Both the position numbers and the translations under genes were made by a program. The notes under the pieces were generated by a model. That model made no database searches. It saw nothing but the letters and a program-made list of their open reading frames with translations, and had not been told where the DNA came from. From Sanderia malayensis (taxonomy: Eukaryota; Cnidaria; Scyphozoa; Semaeostomeae; Pelagiidae), in contig RQOL01000876.1 of assembly GCA_013076295.1 (NCBI GenBank), forward strand, positions 1,674,001-1,738,000: a stretch of 64,000 bases of DNA, written 5' to 3'. Positions 50,388-60,458 of the stretch are shown here, piece by piece (the first letter of the stretch is position 1; the number at the start of each line of letters is the position of its first letter).

Positions 50388-52180
50388 TTACACTGAGTTC
50401 TTGAGGAATTCTCTCACCCGCTGAAATTTTCCGTCGTTTTTCAGCGGTTTAATTCCAAGTATATGACACATAAGCGGATACAAGTCAACTGTATTTATCC
50501 ATTCCTTTTTAACACCATGTCTAAAAGTCGGACCACAGGCAACAAAACCTGGGTTCATATCCCTGCATTCGCTTGAATACCCATGCTCCCCTCTGGAGAA
50601 ATTCCCGTTCAAGTATTCGATTGGCTGAAATTTCGTCTTTACAACCCAGCCCGGGTCCGGTAGCAAAATCAGCGGAGCAGTCCGATTATTGTTTTTGATA
50701 TGAAACCGGTTCGGGATGTCTTTTTTTAAATAGACTTTTAAGTGAGGATGCTTGTCTTTGAGCTTTGTATACAGCCGCTTTAAGTGGCCTTTTTGTGGCC
50801 ATATCGATGTGAACGTGAAGCCAATCATGCACCGTATTGTCACTTTTGTCGCATTTATGAATTTGTCAATGTTTATCACTCTCGTGTGATTCGTGTTAAC
50901 TCCACCGTGGTCTCCTGCAACAGAAGAAAGCTAATTCAATGTTGGAAGTTGGTAGAGATAGTTTGAGGAAGGTGTGGTTTGGAATGATAAGTACCCAGCT
51001 GGAAGGGGATGTGGTATAAGGAAGGTAGATTGTTTAGTGGAAGCAGTATGAAAAAGTTAGACTGCTTTAAAGGGAAGCAGTATGAAAAAGGTAGATAGTT
51101 GGTTGAAAATAGTATAAAATGTTTAGTAGTTGATAGGGATGGTATTATAAACAAAGTAGATCGTTTTTGAAGAAGGTCTTGGGATGGGGTAGGGTATAAG
51201 AATAGGTAGATATCAGAACGGGTATCGATTTAAAATACCTACCTATTTTCAGACGGGGGGGGGTTAAGAATAGGTAGGTATTTGGTAGAGAAGAAGACAA
51301 CAATAAACGGACGATTAGTTAATAGGAAACATAATTTAAGCATAGCAGAGCGGTGGTAAAGGAGGGGAATTGTAAACGACCAATGCGGATGTTCGGAAGA
51401 ACCAAAGGTGTATCATTTGCTGTACTTACCAATGATTATGATATTTGTTTCTTTATTCAATTTAGTTTTGTTAAGCTTGTTGATTAAATATCCTAAAGCA
51501 ATATCCAATTTTGATAAAGCAGTCACTAATCGTCCCTTATCCCGATGTCTTTTCGGATCCGATCCGTGTTCGTGCGTTGTTTTATCCGGTTCGTCGAAAT
51601 GTACAGCTGCAAATGTAACGTTTTCATTCTCCTTCATCCATTTCAAAACCCGATCAATCCTATCGTGGAATCCGAAATTCGATGATGTCTTATTGATTCT
51701 CAAGACCGGAGGACAAGTTCCGTTGAACCGAACGTTGGCGCCCGGCCAATAGCAAACCGCACTTCGATGACCCTGCTGTTCATTTGTGATCCAGATCGGC
51801 GTGGCTTCGTTCCACCACCTCTCTTCTGTAGTCTCCGGGTCAAATTTAGTGCCGTTCCGCTCATCGAACATCCGGTTGTCGATTATGCCGTGGTGTTCCG
51901 GATAAAGGCCCGTAATGATGCTTTGGTGGTTCGGGTTCGTATCGGTGGGAAATACATTGCGGACGTGATCTACAGTTACACCATTTGTGATGAGTTTGTG
52001 AAGATTGGTCATGTTGTAATGGCTGCTGTTTTTGTAGTCCCATCTGAACCCGTCAAACGACAGCAGGATGATTTTCTGTTGTTGTTCTTCTCGTTTAGTT
52101 TCGCAAATTCCAACCAATAATAGGACAATTAAGCTTGATGCAATGAATTTTGCGGCGTAATTTCGTCCCTTTACAGACAT
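50388..52180 (-). CDS. ENPP-family phosphodiesterase, paralogue 3 (425 aa, divergent)
   Basis: Exons 52180-51430 and 50914-50388 total 1278 nt in one frame. The start at 52180 gives a signal peptide (KFIASSLIVLLLVGICE); an upstream in-frame ATG at 52234 is less likely. Active-site pieces: LLSFDGFRWDY, FPTDTNPNHQS, FDEPDKTTHEHGS, GDHGGVN and RGEHGYSSECRDMNPGF. All metal ligands and the Thr nucleophile are kept, but the residue after Thr is Asn, where paralogues 1 and 2 have Phe, a position lining the substrate pocket in this family. It is more diverged and richer in Asn-x-Thr/Ser sites than the other two. The intron is at the same codon. It is convergent with paralogue 2. Confidence 0.93.
50960..51200. 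repeat. degenerate tandem repeat in the paralogue 3 intron
   Basis: A unit of about 35 bp related to AAGCAGTATGAAAAAGGTAG recurs imperfectly about six times in the intron of ENPP paralogue 3. Purine bias on the plus strand is strong. Confidence 0.6.
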
Positions 52181-52234
52181 TTTGCAGGATATCGCATGTT
52201 TATAAAAGCAAATAATTTCTGAAATTTGTATCAA

Positions 52235-55200
52235 ATGCCATTTTCACAGTGGAAGGTTATCGAAAAAGCAAATTCATTTGATTTTACGCTTGACTGAGCA
52301 GCCACAGGTACTGCGAAGCAGGAGGGTATAACTTTGTGAAATTTCATTTTCAAGGCCACCGATAGCATTACAACAACAAAACAGTCGTTACGGGGGAAGG
52401 AATAGCAATTTATAAAACGAGGGGCCGAATAGAGGTCAGCAGGTCCACAGGCAGTGCAAGGACGGGCTGAACAAGATAGTAAGAAACGGTCTACTCGGAG
52501 AATGATTCTTCCTGGGAAGAAAGTAGTTGGAGGCAGTGTCAGGGTTGCAGAGGAAGACGCACGGGGGTTATTAGGAATGGACGAAGGTGTATAGAAATAT
52601 AAGTCTGAAAAGGTGGGAGGAAGTGACGATTGGCTTTACTTTTTTTATGTAGCTGATTAACACGTGGTTTTTATATTCCTGCTTTTTTATTTTGACGCCT
52701 TTTCACTCGTACTGCTATGAAGTTCGGATCAACGTTTATAGCTGTATGGTTAAACCTGTGTACCGAGGTAGCTATTTCGTCTCAAAGTGGCCCAAACTAC
52801 CAAATCGAGGTCATTGTCTGTGGTAATACAATTGAAGAAAAGAAGAAAGAGAATTGACAACTATTTATTTAAGAAGAAAGAACATTTATCAAAGCACATG
52901 AAGAATTGAAACTGTCAGTATTATTCATATATGTATTCGTATATTCGCAAACTATGATATCAAAATTTGAAGAAATTAGTCATCTGCTGCTCTGGTTAAT
53001 ATTGTCTTTTAAATTCGTCTCTTGTTAACATTTTCGTCCATTTCTTGTCCAACTTTGTTGATATATGATAACTAAAAGTAAAAATAATTTCAAATTATTT
53101 CATGAAAAGACAACTTTGATAAGTTCAAAAAGTGGTTTTTCTCGATAGTTATACTGTCAAGTTTGAATAAAATTATCATCATGGAAGTATTTTGGCGCAA
53201 GTCATGGTCAACTCGCGACTTGTAAATGTCATGTTCTCTCGAATGTAAAATGATTCACAGAATAACTTACATTGGGCCTAAAAGATGCAATTCCATTGAT
53301 TCTATGAAAGCAGCAACTTCTGCAGCCAATATTCATTCGTCTATCGAAAAGAAATATAGATTCAAACAGATAGAACAGATGAAGTCAATAAAAATGCTTC
53401 GAATTGGCTATATAAAACAACATAAGAAAACAGATAACGAACCCAAAAACGAACATGATGGCGAATAATGAAATTGCAGATGGCGACGAGATTTCGTGGT
53501 CCTGAAAGCACAGGGTTAGGCCTGCGTGCATGAATAAAAGTATCTTGCGGCTAAGAAACGTAGCTACCTTCTTCTCGACGACAGAAGCTTTAGGGTGTTC
53601 TTCTTTCTGCAGGAATTTGTATCACATATGATCAGTTGCTGTCATTTTTGCTTGCTTTCTCTGTAGTCAAGCCTTTGAGGAGCCAAAGGGGTTCATATCG
53701 GCTTCACTTTTCCACCATCTTATCTTTTGCATGACCATCTCTCCTCACTGCCTGAAGAAGACAAAAAGGTTGAAACTTCCATGTGCACAGGTTCTTATGC
53801 TCAATTGTGCGCATTTGCGCAGACAGGAAGTCACGGGGTTCATTTGATAATACCATATTCGGTAATAATACCGGAAATGACACTCAGGTATGCATTACAC
53901 CATAGATAAATGTAAACGCGTCACAATAACGCATGCGCATCCTATCAGTTCCCACATGCAAAACAAGATGTTAGTGTGGTGACTTCAGTGGCACAATTTC
54001 ACCAATATATGCATTTAATGAAGGCATCGGAACTTTTGGCTGAGAAGTCAGGACTGTTGATGAGTATTACTCATGGTCAAGACTTTTCTTGTCAAAGTTT
54101 CGATTGGCCTTCAACAAATAATTTAATAAGTCATCAAAAGTAAGTAGAATTTGTTGTTGAAACTTAATCAAATATTTTTGAAAATTACCCGGTTCCAATA
54201 AAATTTCGCCAAAAAAACGGCGAAATCCTACCTTCCCCGGGGGAACCTGTGCCACGTGCCGAGCAGCCACGAAAGCTCACCCTGTTTACACATTTTGCCA
54301 ATGGAGATACTAATCACTACTGTGGATCTCTCGACCTTCGCGATCAGTGTTCTCCGGCCGAAAGCAAGCAAAATTTCCCAGTGGCATTTGGCACAGGCAA
54401 AGGTCACCAATGGAACAGATGCCTATCCATGTTCCAAGGGATATGTTGATGAAGATTAGACGTGGGAATAATTTGAGTACGCATGCGTTTATTACGGTGC
54501 CTCCACAAGGGGCCATGTGCTATAAACATTTTAAAATGGTATTGATATTGTGTGTGGGAATATATTAAAAAGTTGGTATACCTGCCAGAATATTTCCTAT
54601 CACATAGATGCCATTTGCTTTCTTGGATTTTCTTTTCCTCAATGATCACACTGAAAAATCAGAAATCATTGTTAAATAAATCTTTACAGCAATATGTAAC
54701 TAGTCAGAGAAATCAGAACAGATTAGCCAAAGGTATCAGCAACGATTAGAAAGAAATATCAGCACATTTCAGCAAGAAATATCAGCATAGTTTAACAAGA
54801 GGTTTGAGCATATATTAGTCAGATAATATCAGCATCGATTTCCTAGAGGTATTAACATACACTAGGCAGTTGTATTAACACATTTAGACCAGAAATATCG
54901 GAGAGGTTCAGAAATAATTTTCAGATAAATATAACAACCAGAAAATCGACCTAACGTACTACCTTTCCAATACGTGTAAATATCTTTATTTGCCGAACAT
55001 TGCCTAAAATAACAAACAAAAGCGTAAAGATCAATTTCATTATGAAAAATAGGTGAAAAAGACTAATTTCGACTCAACATCATTATAAAATCATTGATTT
55101 GCGCGCTGCGAAGCAGCAATGCAAATATTAAAATGCATTCGCTCAACCGGATGTCATGTAAAGTACGTTTTCAACGTCACAAAAGAGAGCAGAGAGCCCG

Positions 55201-57636
55201 GCCAATGAGCATGCTGCATTTTACATCCATAACAATAAGCATCCTGATTTGGGTTGCCAGACATATCTGCGCGAGTTTGACGAAACACCCGGGAAAATAT
55301 ATGCGCAGAAATTAGCATATGAATGCTTTCACAGTTCCACAGAAATGTAACAAAACGCAACAAAAGTGTCTGTCATGGCGGCTAATATCCCGCCGAGCTG
55401 TGAGAAAGGGATGTTTTTATTTAAGGTTGCTGCCACAAATAGTTTCAAAAAACAGCTTCAAACAAAAATTTTTCAAAAGAGCAATAGTTTTTCTTAATTT
55501 CCATCAGTCTGAATTTAACATTAAACAACCATCTGATCACTCTCATTCCACTAGTCAATAATCTGCACTATCTAGCGCAAATCTTAAGATAGGGATATCT
55601 CTTGTTATAAGTTGAAAGCCCTCTTTATCTGAACCAAACCATGGACCTGGAACAACTTTGGAATGGAAATCGGGGATCGGGGGTTCCATGGACCGTGTGC
55701 TCGGGGAATGGATGGAACTATTAATATTTATTATAGCAATGACTGAAATGGAAAGGATATGAAAATGTAGAGCCCTTCAAAGGGATTGTAATATCGATAA
55801 AGAGAAAGTAAAAACTGGTCAGATGCAATGAAATGGAAAATGCCAATATACAATCAATGGCAGAAAAGAAATAAGCTGAATAATACTCACGAAGGATGAC
55901 TATCGTTGAAAAGGAACTTCATCGATATTGTATAAGACTGTCTTGGGCAAGGAGGGGATGAAGGATATGTGCGATATCTGCGAATATCGCAAGTGTCCAA
56001 GGATTTTTGTCGCTTGTTATGTATACTACCAGCTAATTCAAATAAAATAATTACAAAAATAGAGCTTCATATTGAACAGTATCACATTAAATACATTAAA
56101 TGATATTAAACAGTAGATAGATAATAAAAAAAGTTATGGCTGTAAATATCGCGACTCGCACATCAGAATGCTTGGCGAAATGACAAACCACAAAATTATA
56201 TAGCGCCCAACAGAAATGAGCTTCTTGAAGTAATGACATTTGACAAAATGTCAATCTTGCCAAATAGTGCAACTGCAAAGGAAAATCCACAGAAAAATAG
56301 AGGTAGGTGAGCAGTAAAACCGATGCCTGCAAAAAAACTCTCAAACCTGAATCGAATGAGCTGCATCATGAGCATAAAATATGGAATAGAACCAAGTTGT
56401 CATCAATGCTATGCCATAACGCGTCATTGGTCTGCTGTCAACTATCATTGTGAGTAATGATATCAAAATGGACCGGTGGACAAAATACACCATCTCTTAT
56501 TTACGAAAACTCTATACTACATACTCGGTAATTATCCAGCAGGAAATAAATGCATATTTCGTAGTTTGGTGAAATGAAACTGTTTTGAATGAAAAAGCGT
56601 CACCATGAAAAATGAAGTACGGTAGCTATGTATAAAAATTGGATGGTTTTGAGCATTTTGGGCCACATTTTACCAGTGGGTTAAGTTGACCCAGGTTAGA
56701 TTTTTGTAGTGTAAATGCAACTAACCCGGGTTTAACTTTCGAAAACGTAGCCTGAACGCAAAAGAAGTGGGGCACACGCAATAGTTGTGTGGTGCAAACA
56801 AGCCTGATGACATGTAGGTAAGTGTGCATCAACTAGCAGCGTGGTAGCTTTCAACATGTTTTGCACGTATGAGTGCAAGAAATATTGCGATGAGTGCAGT
56901 GCAGGTTGCAAAAATGAAAAGGAAACAACAACATGGCATTTCTCTCGGCAATCATTCATAAACAACACCACATCGAATTCATCATACAAACACATTCAAT
57001 GCTAATTAACCTGATCAGTTAAGTCGGTAATCAATTTCTCACGCGTTCTTTCAGAAAACAAATTCAACAGCCAGATCTCAAAGCGATGAGGGGTTGGGAC
57101 AATTTTCTACAGATATTAAACTTCTCCTTCGCGCTACTTCGCTCTTTCAAATTCCGTAAACGATGTGTAGCCTGGGTATAATCAGATCTGTTTGCACGCA
57201 TTCCTTTCAGTTGATCATTCATTGCCATTTCACACCTCTTTGAGCCAGCAAGGATCTTGTCAACAGTCCTCCCAGCAACGTCGTATCTCGCCCACCGCAA
57301 GCAGACACGCCAACATTAAAGAGTCATTCCACCATTCACGTTCTTCAATTCACTGTTTATCCGTGACCACATACAGAATTGTACATAAACAATGCAAAGA
57401 CAAGTGTAAGAAAAACACCGCAACTGTTTTATGTCAGTATTGATAATTTTTGCCTTGCCCTCTATTGTCTCTTGTTGGAATTTGAGATCCTGGCATATAA
57501 TTATTGCGAAGTTGATTTCGAGAAACAGTGCTTGAAGAGAGTGTTGCGTTGTGAGTTTCGAGGTAAAATTTGATGTAAACCAGCGTTTCTACCGCTCGCA
57601 CAAGGAAGAAACAAGAGAGCAAAAGAGCAACACAGA
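52235..57636. other. 5.4-kb gene-poor region
   Basis: I find no gene I can support. An 80-codon frame at 53226-53468 (MSCSLECKMIHRI start) has no recognisable domain. A degenerate repeat of AAATATCAGCA words spans about 54725-54900. A Cys/His-containing 67-codon frame near 54250 overlaps others in all frames. A basic helical frame on the minus strand at 57300-57064 could be an exon, but no partner exon was found. The ENPP paralogue 3 promoter should lie just after 52235. Confidence 0.5.
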
Positions 57637-59199
57637 ATGATAAGACCGTTTACAGAACGCAATACTGACCTGGAGAAATTGAGGAAGATTTCTTGTGATG
57701 TGTACACACGGCAGAAGAGAGCTCACGATCGCAATCTCGAGGAAAAGATAAGAACTCTCGAGCTTGAGAAAAACTCCAACCTGCGATCCTACGATGCAGA
57801 AATGAGCCGAACTGTGATGCGATTCAAACAAGTGTTGTCGAGAACTCAGTCTATCGCGAACGAAATAAACGATAATAAAACTGATGCGTACAGAACTGCA
57901 GTTGGCAATGGAAGTGGTGTCGGGGGAACTTGTTGGAGGGAAGATGAGACGAAGATGATCAAGAATTGTGATAATTATCATGGTGATAGCGTTGGTGATG
58001 TAGTTGAAGTCGCAAATATTGAATTGTGTGAATGCGATAATGATAATGACACACCAATCGCAGAAGATCGTGATAATAATAACGTCAATGAAGATAGTAA
58101 TTATGTTGATGGCGTTCGTGTAAATTGCGTGTTGAAAAATGAAGGTGTTGTCATGGTTAAAGATCCAAGAAAGCTATTCACAGGCAGAAGGCGAAGCATA
58201 TCAGCAGATGGTGAAAGAAAAAATAGCATTGAAACTCGTCTCGCCCTGATGAAAGAGGGGGGTGCTGTGGTTTGGGGGGAAAGGCCTTCTAGTAAAACGA
58301 ACGACGGCTTTGAGTCCGTAGCGCCCTGCATACGAAAGCGATCTACTGAGACCAAAGGAACTGCGCAGGAGATTGCCGCGGAGCTGCTTAGGAGCAGGAA
58401 ACCACGCAGCGTTTCGTTTCATGGCGTTGTCAAAAGCATTGGCATGGATGATGTCACACAGTCAACGGCAATGGGACGGCAAGCAAATGTTGCAGGCAAA
58501 AACATTGCATCGGAGTGTGTGAAAAAAACAGTATCAGCACCGCCTGTGGACAAGAAGAGAGAGCGAAAGATAAGCAGAGAAAAACAAAGTTTTTGTGATT
58601 ACGAGAGTTTGAAGGAAGATGTACGTCTTCCCATGATCGACACTGCCGAAGACGGAGGAGGAGAATGCGGAGGAGCAGATGACAAGTTCCGTGTAAGAAC
58701 GAGAAGAAGCAGATCGTTCAACGGAGTCCCTGCTGGTGTTGGCATGAGCAATGAGTTCAGAAGCCAGAAAGGAAACAGTTTCTCGAACAGTTTGTCAGGT
58801 CGGAGTGGCAGCCGGTCGCAATACGTGGCGAAGACGCTGCCTGACGATAATGTGCCGCCACTGCACAGGCACAACTCGGGATCTCACGAAAGTTTATCAG
58901 GCCCGCAGAAATTCGAACTTCCAATGATAGGGGGGACAGCTGGCAACGGCATCGTGAAATCAAATGCAATGCAACGCCAAAGGCGAAACACTCTTCATTC
59001 CGAGTTCAAGCCGAGCTATTTGGCAAGCTCGACCCAATCCCCACGCACGCGCAAATTATCGGGTGGGCAATTACTCAGCCAGCAGCAGAAAGCAGCGCCA
59101 ACATCAGAAAGTGAAACGACAGAAATCTCATCCCTCGCAGAACAACTGATGAAGTTAAAGGGCTGTAGATATCTAAGAGGCAATTCCGAAGAGTTTTAA
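57637..59199 (+). CDS. intronless protein of unknown function, 520 aa, rich in Arg-x-x-Ser motifs
   Basis: I do not recognise this protein. The start is supported by an in-frame TGA about 65 bases upstream with no earlier ATG. Residues 1-80 look helical, with coiled-coil-like heptads (RNLEEKIRTLELEKNSNLRS). The middle (about 90-165) is acidic and Asn/Asp-rich. From about 180 on, basic phospho-site motifs recur: RRRSIS, RKNSIE, RKRSTE, RKPRSVSFHG, RTRRSRSFNG, RRNTLH and RTRKLSGG. These fit PKA/AKT-type kinases and 14-3-3 binding. RSVSFHGVVKSIGM (near 264) and RSRSFNGVPAGVGM (near 358) look like copies of one motif. The end (EISSLAEQLMKLKGCRYL) forms a short helix. No signal peptide or membrane segment is seen. 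It is probably a cytoplasmic scaffold or regulator; this is inference. Confidence 0.65.
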   Translation: MIRPFTERNTDLEKLRKISCDVYTRQKRAHDRNLEEKIRTLELEKNSNLRSYDAEMSRTVMRFKQVLSRTQSIANEINDNKTDAYRTAVGNGSGVGGTCWREDETKMIKNCDNYHGDSVGDVVEVANIELCECDNDNDTPIAEDRDNNNVNEDSNYVDGVRVNCVLKNEGVVMVKDPRKLFTGRRRSISADGERKNSIETRLALMKEGGAVVWGERPSSKTNDGFESVAPCIRKRSTETKGTAQEIAAELLRSRKPRSVSFHGVVKSIGMDDVTQSTAMGRQANVAGKNIASECVKKTVSAPPVDKKRERKISREKQSFCDYESLKEDVRLPMIDTAEDGGGECGGADDKFRVRTRRSRSFNGVPAGVGMSNEFRSQKGNSFSNSLSGRSGSRSQYVAKTLPDDNVPPLHRHNSGSHESLSGPQKFELPMIGGTAGNGIVKSNAMQRQRRNTLHSEFKPSYLASSTQSPRTRKLSGGQLLSQQQKAAPTSESETTEISSLAEQLMKLKGCRYLRGNSEEF

Positions 59200-60458
59200 G
59201 CGGAGACGAAGAATCATATGCACAAGGGCCGGGAATTGGGTCTAAAGATTTTGACGTTTGATTTTATATGGGAACTGTTCTAAGTTATCAACAGGGGTTA
59301 ATAAAGGGGGGGGGTAGCTAATAGTTGTTGCACGTTTACTGGACGGTAAATGTTGGAATATTTGCTTTCAACGATTTAAAGCCCTTAACTTACTGACCTA
59401 TTAAAAGCCTCCATTTGAAATGCAAGAGTGAGGCCAGTGACGTCATTGACTCAAATGTGACTTTTTGAATGTACAGTGTGAAGTATTTAAGTGTGTTAAT
59501 CGTGGTGTGTTTGTACAAATTTAAAATTGACATAACTTTGAACATTTTGGCCATAAAAGCCAAATTTAGCATAAAATTTTGAACATTTTAGCATAAAAAC
59601 CGATATAATGTATTGGCCTAAAAATTAGATTGCTTCGAACAATCAAATGTTTACCAACTCACTGATGATAGACGTTTTTTATCAGGAATTTGGATCAACA
59701 CTTATATTGCTAAAAGTTTCCTAATCCGCGTCTTATTTTCGAGACCTGAAATTATACCTTATTGTTTTGAAGATTAGGATTTTTGAATGGGCATACATAA
59801 GCCCTGTTCATCACGAAAACAACCCGAAGCAAATCAAAATGAAAATTACAATCTTTTCCAAACAAAACTAAAAACTTCGCAGTGTTCACCAAGACCATCC
59901 CATATCTTTTTGAAAACGAAATATTTTATAATTACTCTTGGTCCTGTCCTGGTACTATAGCAAGGTTCCTTAAATTTTTTCGCAACTCCAGTTCTAGTTT
60001 TTTATAAAAATATGCGTTACTGATGATTTAATCATCAGTAACGCATATTTTTCAATAATATTGAATAAAAAATAAAAACTGCATTTTCTGCAAAATGGAA
60101 AATGCCATGTCTTCACGGAAATGAACTTCAACTTCCCGGAACTAACATCTGAACAAATAGTGCAGTGCACTCAATTTATCCTGATGACGTTCAACTGTTG
60201 TTCTTATTGCAAAATCGAAACCGGGAACCCACTGAAACGGAAGCAAATGACAGGCGCATGACTTCTGAGAAGCGATGACGAAATGCCAACCCCCTCCTTC
60301 AAAAACAGAAGAATTTCGCTTTCGCATTGCAACATCTTCAGACCAAAATTCTCGTCAGGGAAAAACGGCAGATGAAATAGGAGATTATACCTACAGAAAA
60401 AGGAGAAGTTTTATCAAAGCGAAAGAGCATTTGTTTGGCAAAAGAAAAACAAGCAAAC
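59200..60458. other. intergenic region with a 47-bp palindrome
   Basis: Apart from the near-perfect palindrome at 60006-60052 I see nothing coding. The last part must hold the promoter and 5' UTR of the helical-protein gene, whose first ATG lies at 60459. Confidence 0.6.
60006..60052. repeat. 47-bp palindrome with one-base centre
   Basis: Two 23-bp arms (AAAAATATGCGTTACTGATG plus ATT, then its exact reverse complement) are separated by a single T. No mismatch is present. Such a palindrome can form a cruciform and is usually short-lived in genomes. Confidence 0.95.

Noticed and set aside
53226..53468. 80-codon ORF as a gene
   Set aside because: No domain, no splice signals, no neighbour support; length is within chance for this base composition.
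57064..57300. Basic helical 78-codon frame on the minus strand as an exon
   Set aside because: No partner exon with compatible phase found; kept only as a remark.
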